From Tremella fuciformis (lineage: Eukaryota > Basidiomycota > Tremellomycetes > Tremellales > Tremellaceae): a stretch of 64,000 nt of DNA. Positions 56,473 to 64,000 of the stretch are shown one piece after another. The notes below the pieces were generated by a model. The model was given only the letters and a program-made list of their open reading frames with translations. It did not search any database and was not told where the DNA came from. Location of the stretch: NCBI GenBank assembly GCA_032768795.1, contig CP136495.1:1986501-2050500 (forward strand). The letters run 5' to 3'. The translations under genes and the position numbers were made by a program. Every line of letters starts with the position of its first letter. The stretch's first letter is position 1.

Positions 56473-56802
56473 GGTAATAATCCAGAGCACTGTATGTGTG
56501 AAGTTACGCAGGCAAGACTGAAAGCTGGAAAAGTCAAGTTTTGACTTGTTGATGCAGTGCAAGCGGCATTATATATACTTTGCAACCAGTGCTGGTAGAC
56601 TTGCTTCAGATTTGCCAAACAAAGGGTAAAGAAGAGGATTACCAACCCAACATTCGAAATTGACATCTGCATGGAGAAGATTTGGTCACATCCCATTCAG
56701 ATTGGTCTTCCCCCTGTTTGTTTTGTTTTAAGATGGACACTTGAGCCTCCCACCTCTTCATTCACATCCTAAGATAAATCCTCTTTCTCCCAAACAATGC
56801 AC

Positions 56803-57120
56803 CGACGGAAATAGGTAGTACGCTCACATGAGCTTGACTCAGCCTCGAGTAGCCTCGTTGAGGCACACACATCCTCGACGAGGTTGTGCCTCGACGAGGT
56901 TCATCCTCGACGAGGCAGGGGAAGCTGCCACAACGATAACTCCGCATATAACGCCGACACCCTCGACGACCTTGTAGAATGCCGCCGCCTGTTGCCCTCC
57001 TCATCACTCATAGCAAGTGCTGAGCGGGCAACAGGTAAGTCCGAATGCATCACTCATAGCAAGTGCTGAGCGGGCAACAGGTGACCGGAATCCCATTGCC
57101 TCAGAGCTAAGATTCCGTCG
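56803..57120 (+). repeat. 5' LTR of the copia element
   Basis: 318 bp. It is rich in CTCGACGAGG units (56873-56914). It includes a 46-bp tandem duplication (units start at 57002 and 57048). It differs from the 3' LTR at one position that I can see (CTCGTTGAGG here, CTCGTCGAGG there). Confidence 0.93.
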
Positions 57121-57217
57121 TGGTAACGTCTCCTTCGACAAGTCGCGGTAGATAGAACGCGTCAACAAACTCGTCGACCTTGCCTACGCACCGCCAGCCT
57201 CGAAGTGGTCCTCCGTC

Positions 57218-60200
57218 ATGCCATCTGTGCATACGGTGAAAGAAGAGCGTAAGCTCAACGGGCGCGACAACTACGCCCAGTGGGTGCGCGAGATTCGAGT
57301 CGTCCTCGGATCCGCCGGCCTCGTCCCACGCATCACCAAAGACGCGTCAGCGATCCGAGCACTCGTCGAGGCTCGATATCCAGTGTCAAGTCCGGCCACA
57401 GCAGCCGAGACATCAAAGAGAGCAGTTGCTCTATACGAGCATGAGAAGGAGCAGTCCACCGCCCTCTCCACTCTCTACGGCAGTCTGACAGAGACTGTCC
57501 AAAATAAGCTTCCCTCGAGCCTGATCGACTTCGAGAATCCTCAACCGAAGGGGCTTTACGATCACCTGGTCACCACATATGGGGCCGATAACGGATCTCG
57601 CCTAGCCGAATTATGGTCATCGATATTTGGCGAGACCATCCCAGAGAATGAGGACCCCGAACCTCATCTCACTGCTATCCGGTCACAGTTGGCCGAAATC
57701 ACCTCCTCCGCCATCACTTCCAAGCTCACCCTTGAGCAATTCGCCAACCAGATCGGCGCATACGCCGCCATCCGTCGCCTACCGTCCTCATACGGCCTCC
57801 TCGCATCGACCTTCTACTCAGGGACCTCGTCGAACAAGATCCATCTCGACGAGGTTATCGATAGGGTTGCCGATGAACACCGCCGACGTCAACAAAAGGG
57901 CGAGAGCGTAAACGAGATGGGGATGCTCAGCAAATCTCTACCAAAACCGGCAGGCAAGAGATGCATCCACCATCCGGATCAGGGGAGGCACTCCACAGAT
58001 GAGTGCTGGAAAGTGATTGGAGTGCCGAAGCACATCCAGGAGCAGAGGTCGGCAAAGGAAGCAGACAGGAGGAAGAAGCAAGGAGGACAAGCGGGGAAGG
58101 GAATGAAGGCGAGAGAGCAGAGCGAGTCAGGAGACGACTCATCAAGTGAGAACAAGAGAGGCTCGTCGAGGGAGACAAAGGAGGAAGGCTATTATGCGAC
58201 GGAGATTGCACTACACGCCAACGATAACCTCCCATCCACCTCCATCATCATCGACAGCGGTGCCACCAGTCCATTCATCAAGGACAAGCACCTTCTCTCA
58301 CATCTCACCAAACTCGACAAGGCCGTCAAGATCCAAATTGGAGACGGATCGATTGTCGAAGCTACACACTCCGGCCGCCTCACCTTCAACAACGTATGGT
58401 ACAACAACGCCCTCTACGTTCCATCATTCTCGCACAACCTCCTCTCAACACAGCGCCTCGGTCCGTACACAGGGACACACTGGCGCTTCTCGAAGGACTC
58501 GGCTACATTGGTCGAGAAAGGGAAGGTCATCCTCCGGGGAAAGAAACTTGGCAACCTATGGGTTGTAGACGACACACCGGTACGCACCACCTCGCGCATT
58601 CACCGAGCACTTCAGGCAATAGAAAACACTGAAGCCGAAGACACTCGCCTCCTCACCTGGCACAAACGTCTAGGTCACTCGAACATGAGGAAGGTGTGGG
58701 AGCTCGGGAAAGAGGGGAAGCTAGGCGCAAAGTGGACAGGGTCATTTCGGAGAGTCGAATGCATGGATTGCCTTTGCCTGAAAGGGAAGGCAACACGCTC
58801 GGCATCCCTACCTAACCCTCGTCGAGCCAGCAAGCCCCTCGTCGAGGTATCAGTCGATCTATGGGGACCAGCGACCGTCCAGTCGAGAGAAGGCTTCCAA
58901 TACTTCCTCACCTGCTATGACGACCACAGCAAATACGTGCAGGCCATACCACTCAAGAAGAAGTCGGATGCAGCCGAAGCACTGCAAGACTATATCAAGT
59001 TGGCAGAGAATCAGCTTGATCGAACAGTCAAGACCATCCGCTCAGACCAAGGAGGCGAATTCACGAGCAAGGAATTCAGCCACTGGTGCAAAAGCAAGGG
59101 AATTGAGCACACCCTTACGCCGACCGACGCACACAACCAAAACAGTCGAGTCGAGCGCGTCCATCTCACCATCCTCAATGACATCCGGACATGTCTTGCG
59201 GACTCGAACTTGCCAACCCAGTTCTGGGTAGATGCACTGCGATATGTAGTCTTCACTCGGAACAGGCTACCAGGCTCCCACGCGAAAATCCCGATAACGC
59301 TCTTCCGACCAAACCACGACATCGACCTGCAGTACCAGGGGATGCAGCCATTCGGCCATCACTGCATCTATCGAGTTGTGAACCCCGCATCGAAGCTCGA
59401 CGAGCGGGGACAATGCGGTCGACTGCTGGGGTACACAGAAGGGAGCTGGGGCTACAAGGTGCTGACCCAATCCAACAGGGTCATCGCAAGCCGAGACGTC
59501 ACATTCATCACGGGCAGGAAGACAACGCCCAGTTCAGATGAACCACGACAGACCCTGGAGCCGCCTCAACCTGGACCTCGACAACCATCGACGAGCCTCG
59601 ACGAGGATGACGATACATCCATCGAGCTGAACGAGATAGTCGAGGCAGGGGAGGCACCAGAAGAAGAGGAACAAGGGGAAGAGATGGACGACATACCTCC
59701 CCAAGCCGTACCCAGGCAAGGAAGAGGCTGGGTCAATGAGTACATCCGAGAGGATGCACCGAGCCCGGAACCGAATCCCGACGACGGACCAGAGGATCCC
59801 GATCGTCGACTAAACGAGCTCACAGCGGCCGATGCAGATGAGCCAAGACGGTCGGGGAGACTAGCGGGCCAAGAACCTAGTCATCACCCTCTGCACGACA
59901 TCGACATGGACTATAACCGAGTAGCCATAGAGCACGCGTTATCAGCCCAGTCACTCAACAACCCCCAGTCGTACACCGAAGCTCGTCGAGCCGCAGACTG
60001 GGAGGATTGGAAATCGGCCATGGACGAGGAGATGGGAAAGATGGAGAAGTACGGAGTGTGGGAGATGGTTCCCAAGGAGAATCACCGCACTCTTACAGGC
60101 AAATGGGTATTCACCCGCAAGATCGACGGGGACACGGGCAAAGCGAGTCAGCACAAGGCCAGATTCGTTGTGAGAGGATTTCAACAAGTCTCAGGACGAG

Positions 60201-61525
60201 ACTTCGACGAACTCTTTGCTTCGGTCACCCACAAGTCATCATTCCGCCTGTTCCTCTCCATCGTCAACTACCTCGACTGGGAATGCGACCAAATAGATAT
60301 CATTGGAGCATTCCTCAAGGCCAACATCGACAAGGACATCTTCATCGAGCCACCAGAAGGCAGCGACATCGCCGCCGGACACGTTCTGCACCTCCGGAAA
60401 TCACTATACGGTCTCCGACAATCACCGCACTTGTTCAACAAGCGCCTCGACGAGTTCCTACGGGAGCTAGGCTTCAAACCGACCCTAGCGGATCCATGCA
60501 TCTACTCGCTGCGACAAGGACACAAGCGGTGCATGATCTCAGTCCACGTTGACGACATGCTCATAGCCGGCAACGATCGATCAACAATTGACGAGATCAA
60601 ACGGAAGATCAACAAGGAACTCGAGTGCAAGGACCAAGGACCGGTCTCTTACTTCCTCGGTATCAACATCTACCGAGATAGGTCAAACAAGAAGATGTAC
60701 CTGTCACAAGAGCACTACATCGAGGCAGTTCTTCAACGCTTCGGTGAACCCGGCAAAGCCTGCAAGACAATCTTGCCTGACGCAAAGCTCGTCGAGGCTA
60801 CGCCAAAGGAGGTCGACGAGGCTCGAGATAAACCATTTCCAGCACTCGCCGGGTCAATCCTCTATATTGCCACGATCACCCGACCCGACATCGCCTACGC
60901 AGCATCACTGCTCTGTCGCTTCATCAGCAAATGGTCACTCGCACATTGGAGGGCCGCAAAGCACCTATTAAGGTACCTGCGAGGAACATCAGATCTCGCA
61001 CTCACCTTTGACGCACATGCAGGAAGAAGAGCACTGCTAGGCTGGGCAGACGCAGACTGGGGTGGATGTCTCGACACACGTCGATCTACAACCGGCTACG
61101 TCTTCAATACATACGGGGGCATTGTGTCATGGAAAAGCAGGCGACAACCGACAGTCGCACTCTCGACGACACAGGCCGAACTCCTAGCATCAACAGAAGC
61201 GGGCAAAGAGGCAATATGGCTCAGGCAATTATTGAACGACCTCGACCTCGGTATAGATGGGGCAGTGCCCATCTACAACGACAACAATGGAGCCATTCAA
61301 CTGGCCAAACATCAACACGGGTTCAAGCTGAACAAAGCATTCGACATGCGAGCCCAGTGGATACGAGAGCATCAAGCTGGTGGACTGCTTGAGCTCAAAT
61401 ACACACCAACGGACAGCAACCGAGCCGACATCCTGACCAAGAACCTTTCGGCCGAGAAGACGAGACAGCTTCGGCAGCTACTGGGCTTGGGAAGACAAGG
61501 AGAAGCAGAGCAGCAGAGTCAATAG
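57218..61525 (+). CDS. Copia Gag-Pol polyprotein
   Basis: 1435 residues without interruption. In order: a UBN2-like gag (starts MPSVHTVKEERKLNGRDNY); a CIHHPDQGRHSTDECW zinc-binding block (about residue 248); aspartic protease IIDSGATSPFIKD (about 346); GAG-pre-integrase WHKRLGHSNMRK (about 481) with MDCLCLKGK; integrase core with aspartates in VDLWGP and RSDQGGEF and glutamate in NSRVERVH (about 547, 610 and 645); reverse transcriptase with GKWVFTRKIDGD and the VHVDDMLIAG catalytic block (about 1110); RNase H with ADADWGGCLDTRRSTTGY (about 1278) and NRADILTKNL near the end. All catalytic residues I can check are present. A single frame without gag-pol frameshift is usual for copia. Confidence 0.96.
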   Translation: MPSVHTVKEERKLNGRDNYAQWVREIRVVLGSAGLVPRITKDASAIRALVEARYPVSSPATAAETSKRAVALYEHEKEQSTALSTLYGSLTETVQNKLPSSLIDFENPQPKGLYDHLVTTYGADNGSRLAELWSSIFGETIPENEDPEPHLTAIRSQLAEITSSAITSKLTLEQFANQIGAYAAIRRLPSSYGLLASTFYSGTSSNKIHLDEVIDRVADEHRRRQQKGESVNEMGMLSKSLPKPAGKRCIHHPDQGRHSTDECWKVIGVPKHIQEQRSAKEADRRKKQGGQAGKGMKAREQSESGDDSSSENKRGSSRETKEEGYYATEIALHANDNLPSTSIIIDSGATSPFIKDKHLLSHLTKLDKAVKIQIGDGSIVEATHSGRLTFNNVWYNNALYVPSFSHNLLSTQRLGPYTGTHWRFSKDSATLVEKGKVILRGKKLGNLWVVDDTPVRTTSRIHRALQAIENTEAEDTRLLTWHKRLGHSNMRKVWELGKEGKLGAKWTGSFRRVECMDCLCLKGKATRSASLPNPRRASKPLVEVSVDLWGPATVQSREGFQYFLTCYDDHSKYVQAIPLKKKSDAAEALQDYIKLAENQLDRTVKTIRSDQGGEFTSKEFSHWCKSKGIEHTLTPTDAHNQNSRVERVHLTILNDIRTCLADSNLPTQFWVDALRYVVFTRNRLPGSHAKIPITLFRPNHDIDLQYQGMQPFGHHCIYRVVNPASKLDERGQCGRLLGYTEGSWGYKVLTQSNRVIASRDVTFITGRKTTPSSDEPRQTLEPPQPGPRQPSTSLDEDDDTSIELNEIVEAGEAPEEEEQGEEMDDIPPQAVPRQGRGWVNEYIREDAPSPEPNPDDGPEDPDRRLNELTAADADEPRRSGRLAGQEPSHHPLHDIDMDYNRVAIEHALSAQSLNNPQSYTEARRAADWEDWKSAMDEEMGKMEKYGVWEMVPKENHRTLTGKWVFTRKIDGDTGKASQHKARFVVRGFQQVSGRDFDELFASVTHKSSFRLFLSIVNYLDWECDQIDIIGAFLKANIDKDIFIEPPEGSDIAAGHVLHLRKSLYGLRQSPHLFNKRLDEFLRELGFKPTLADPCIYSLRQGHKRCMISVHVDDMLIAGNDRSTIDEIKRKINKELECKDQGPVSYFLGINIYRDRSNKKMYLSQEHYIEAVLQRFGEPGKACKTILPDAKLVEATPKEVDEARDKPFPALAGSILYIATITRPDIAYAASLLCRFISKWSLAHWRAAKHLLRYLRGTSDLALTFDAHAGRRALLGWADADWGGCLDTRRSTTGYVFNTYGGIVSWKSRRQPTVALSTTQAELLASTEAGKEAIWLRQLLNDLDLGIDGAVPIYNDNNGAIQLAKHQHGFKLNKAFDMRAQWIREHQAGGLLELKYTPTDSNRADILTKNLSAEKTRQLRQLLGLGRQGEAEQQSQ

Positions 61526-61544
61526 ACATGCTCGCGAGGGGAGG

Positions 61545-61862
61545 CGACGGAAATAGGTAGTACGCTCACATGAGCTTGACTCAGCCTCGAGTAGCCTCGT
61601 CGAGGCACACACATCCTCGACGAGGTTGTGCCTCGACGAGGTTCATCCTCGACGAGGCAGGGGAAGCTGCCACAACGATAACTCCGCATATAACGCCGAC
61701 ACCCTCGACGACCTTGTAGAATGCCGCCGCCTGTTGCCCTCCTCATCACTCATAGCAAGTGCTGAGCGGGCAACAGGTAAGTCCGAATGCATCACTCATA
61801 GCAAGTGCTGAGCGGGCAACAGGTGACCGGAATCCCATTGCCTCAGAGCTAAGATTCCGTCG
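61545..61862 (+). repeat. 3' LTR of the copia element
   Basis: 318 bp, same borders as the 5' LTR (CGACGG to CCGTCG), one visible difference. It has the same 46-bp internal duplication, so the potential intron 61777-61822 is present here too. Confidence 0.93.
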
Positions 61863-61867
61863 TGCAC

Positions 61868-62839
61868 ATGATGTGTCATTGCTCACAAGAGCGCACATAA
61901 GATCTGCACACTTAGCTCACATCACACAACAGAAGCAAATTAAAGGAAACGTAGATCAGGGAAAGGAGCAAGCCAAAAACTCAAAACCAGAGCGCTCATG
62001 CTGTGTGTTTTCAAATTGTCAATCTAGCCAAGCCCTGGCGTAGCCTGAGTGTACAAAGGAGCTGTTGTCAGACCTGTACCCGGTGACCTGTTTTAGATCC
62101 AACTAAAGCTCACCTAAATCAATCTGTCGGTTCAAGCTGCTAATTATTAACGACTATTCGTAACAGATAGTAACGAACAAGAGTAGAATGGAACCAAGCT
62201 GGGTGAGGAGCGATCAAGACTCACTTCACTTATCTATCTCTCGTCACTGGTACGGTCGATTCTCTAAGTAGACGTTCTATCTAGAGGACTAGTTAACTAG
62301 ATCGCTGAGGAACTTCCTCTGCGATCTTCCTTCTTAAGTATCTGATTACTCTCGCCCGCTCTCTCTCTGATCCTTCTAGCATCGTCCTTTGTGGATCATT
62401 CCATCGTTCTCCTAGTCGTTTCTGCTCGTTCCCAATACTCTCTAGTATTCTCTCGTCGTCTCTCTTCTCTTCTATCGTCTTCTCTCCGCGCTGGCTTGCA
62501 TCTAATCTCTTTGCGTGCCCGTCGTCGTCCTTATCGTCCTTGGTCTCCGTCCCGTGGCCCTGACTGTGAGATAACTCTATCCTCCGTTATCGTGGACCTG
62601 ACTCTTGTCCTTGCGTGCGTTCCTATCTCAACTCGGCCGATGGAAGACTGAGTTGTATCCTTCTATCGTTCTCCAGGTTGTTCCAGCGCCTTCAAGAGCA
62701 AGTCGTAGTTGTTCGTGACTAATAGTGACGGTTCTACCGTACTCACGTTCTTCGGTTTGTAGGATCCTTTGGATGTTTCCGTCGGAAGTTGCCTCGTGGT
62801 AGTCTCGTGGTCAGGATGCCGTGTCGGTTTCCTGACAGC
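61868..62839. other. Unassigned sequence left of the second 404-bp LTR
   Basis: No gene recognised. If the LTR at 62840-63243 is a 5' LTR on the minus strand, this would be its leader and gag start. A short minus-strand frame (62663-62854) crosses the LTR edge but shows no motif. It contains long CT-rich runs at about 62350-62560. Confidence 0.3.
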
Positions 62840-63243
62840 TGTCACGTCAGCCACGCCTCCATGATCACCAATGCACGCCTACAACCTTCGTCCCAGTCCA
62901 GCACACCTGTCAGACACGTGAGTCTATTGTCGACCCGCGAGTAGCTTTGACGAGCCTTGAGTAGCCTTGACGACTCTAGAGCTCGAGCCTCATTGATGGT
63001 GTTTCAAGGAGAAAGCCCAAGGCGGTGCAGAGGAGGGCACGGGTGATATATATACAAGTCCTCACCCGTAGACCGTCCTTAGCACCGTGGTATTGAGTCG
63101 CATGGATAGAAAGTAACGGCGCAGCCGTGTTGTCGACGCACAAGAGGCTGTAGGACACACCTTCTCGTGGAGGACAGAGACAGATTGACAAAGAGCATGT
63201 GTGAGAGGGCCTATCAGTTGACGACTGGCCTGGCCCCGTGACA
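62840..63243 (-). repeat. Second copy of the 404-bp LTR, inverted
   Basis: On the minus strand it begins TGTCACGGGGCC and ends GACGTGACA. It has exactly the length of the LTR at 21639-22904 after removal of the nested insert there. Its flanks (ACAGC at 62835-62839, CCAAC at 63244-63248) do not match, so it is not a simple solo LTR with target duplication. It may be one end of a truncated element or a rearranged copy. Confidence 0.85.
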
Positions 63244-63508
63244 CCAACCCCCTCCAAGGGTGAGGCGTCTTAAACCATAGAAGGAATCCTCCGGCCAACG
63301 CTCTGGTCAATCCCAAACCACGGCCCACTGGTATATAGCAGGGCTACCAAGCTGATGTATCATTGCCCGTCATGACAATAGTACATGATAAAACACACCC
63401 ATAAATGGGCAACCAGTATATACCCAGCTGAGATGAGATCATGACAGTTGAAAGGGGCAATTACGCCTCAGTTTGCAACATTTGTAACAAATGGCAAGGC
63501 TGAGTCCC
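63244..63508. other. Short gap, nothing recognised
   Basis: Contains GGAGGGGGTTGG (minus strand) directly before the LTR start, which looks like a polypurine tract; see rejected items. Confidence 0.3.
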
Positions 63509-64000
63509 TTATAGAGACACGTTAGGAGAGTACCCGCCATCCTCTGATGCCTCACTGGCTGTGTCACCACTGTCAGTGCCAAAACAAATCAGTGTGAAAA
63601 GAGTAGGTGAGATTTCCATACTGGTATCCTTGCCAGCATTGCCCCAGTCGTTTGGACCCCATTCGTAGATCTCAATATCAGTCCTTGTGTTTGCCTCTTG
63701 CGCCTGCTGTGAGCCTCTTGCAAAGCCTCTCAGTGGGGAGCGCTCTGCGTCAGCACGATCCTGTGAATGTCCCACTTGTATGAGACTCTCGGGAGCAACC
63801 CCTTGATGGCGGGTTTCTGCATCAATTCTCAATGTAATCTTCTCAATGGGGTGCTGGGTGAGGGTCATCACGTAGTTGCCCTCCCAGTTTGCTTCAACCC
63901 TCATGAGTTTCTCCAACTCTTCAGACCAGGAGCGATTGGGTCTGATTGCTTCTCCAGCACCCACAGTGAGATAGAGAGGACACTGGATTCCTGCAGACTT
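63509..64000 (-). CDS. Partial orphan ORF running off the right edge
   Basis: The frame is open from the window edge to a stop at 63509, at least 163 residues. No ATG start is in view. No family recognised. The first visible residues include CPLYLTVGAGEAI and EANWEGNYVMTL, a core reminiscent of the orphan ORF at 53732-54481. The tail is acidic and Ser-rich (DSGDTASEASEDGGYS). Codon use is AT-richer than host genes. The two ORFs may be members of one mobile-element-borne family. Confidence 0.4.
   Translation of the reverse strand, partial: KSAGIQCPLYLTVGAGEAIRPNRSWSEELEKLMRVEANWEGNYVMTLTQHPIEKITLRIDAETRHQGVAPESLIQVGHSQDRADAERSPLRGFARGSQQAQEANTRTDIEIYEWGPNDWGNAGKDTSMEISPTLFTLICFGTDSGDTASEASEDGGYSPNVSL

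Larger units (their letters stand above)
56803..61862 (+). mobile_element. Full-length Ty1/copia retrotransposon (5060 bp)
   Basis: Two 318-bp LTRs flank one uninterrupted polyprotein frame. The 5-bp target duplication TGCAC lies at 56798-56802 and 61863-61867. A purine tract AGGGGAGG (61537-61544) directly precedes the 3' LTR. The DNA after the 5' LTR begins TGGTAACG, partly like an initiator-tRNA primer site. Single LTR difference, intact frame and intact duplication point to a recent insertion. The termini are CGACGG...CCGTCG instead of TG...CA. Confidence 0.93.

Noticed and set aside
63230..63260. Polypurine-like GGAGGGGGTTGG (minus strand) before the LTR at 63243, suggesting a 3' LTR with an internal region to the right
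   Set aside because: No retrotransposon coding motifs lie to the right, and flanking 5-mers do not match; the tract could be chance.

Overview
The window is nuclear DNA from a basidiomycete fungus, most likely a tremellomycete yeast. Genes are dense on both strands. They are cut by many very short introns (about 37-60 nt) with GTNNGT donors, CTGAC/CTGAT branch points and close NAG acceptors. Host coding sequence is GC-rich at third positions. I derived exon structures by joining reading frames across such introns and checking that family motifs became continuous, so exon borders are inferred, not measured.

Layout. 1-1544 is the start of a Ty1/copia gag-pol that runs off the left edge (minus). 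2513-3617 is SWP1/ribophorin II. 3678-15245 is the main accessory cluster: hydantoinase/dihydropyrimidinase, class II aldolase, Asp/Glu/hydantoin racemase, Zn2Cys6 regulator, D-amino-acid oxidase ending in SKL, N-carbamoyl-D-amino-acid hydrolase, and an IPNS-like 2OG-Fe(II) oxygenase. Then come the housekeeping genes SMD1 (16269-16960) and STRAP (17976-19210). A Dal5-like MFS transporter gene is broken at about 20480, where foreign DNA begins; this DNA includes a solo LTR carrying a second nested LTR (21639-22904). Host genes resume at 24081: an orphan membrane protein, a DMT transporter, a large leucine-rich-repeat protein, HSF1, an HpcH/HpaI aldolase and a TauD-like dioxygenase. A Helitron inserted in another Helitron occupies 38485-45716. 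After it lie a second Dal5/Liz1-like MFS transporter, a second TauD-like dioxygenase and a siderophore-type MFS transporter (to 52921). From about 53.3 kb to the right edge the DNA is mobile or orphan: a solo LTR, an apparently intact copia element (56803-61862) with LTRs differing at one site, another copy of the 404-bp LTR, and AT-richer ORFs without a recognised family.

How the genes may work together. The 3.7-15.2 kb genes supply every step for using 5-substituted hydantoins as a nitrogen source: racemase, ring opening to an N-carbamoyl amino acid, decarbamoylation to a D-amino acid, and oxidative deamination (probably peroxisomal). A local Zn-cluster regulator sits among them, and DAO and the carbamoylase share a 269-bp divergent promoter. 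The enzyme set is familiar from bacteria; I do not know of a described fungal cluster of this make-up, so this is my main candidate for a new system. A looser second group (two TauD dioxygenases, an organic-anion MFS transporter, an HpcH/HpaI aldolase) flanks the Helitron nest and may serve sulfonate or other organic-acid scavenging.
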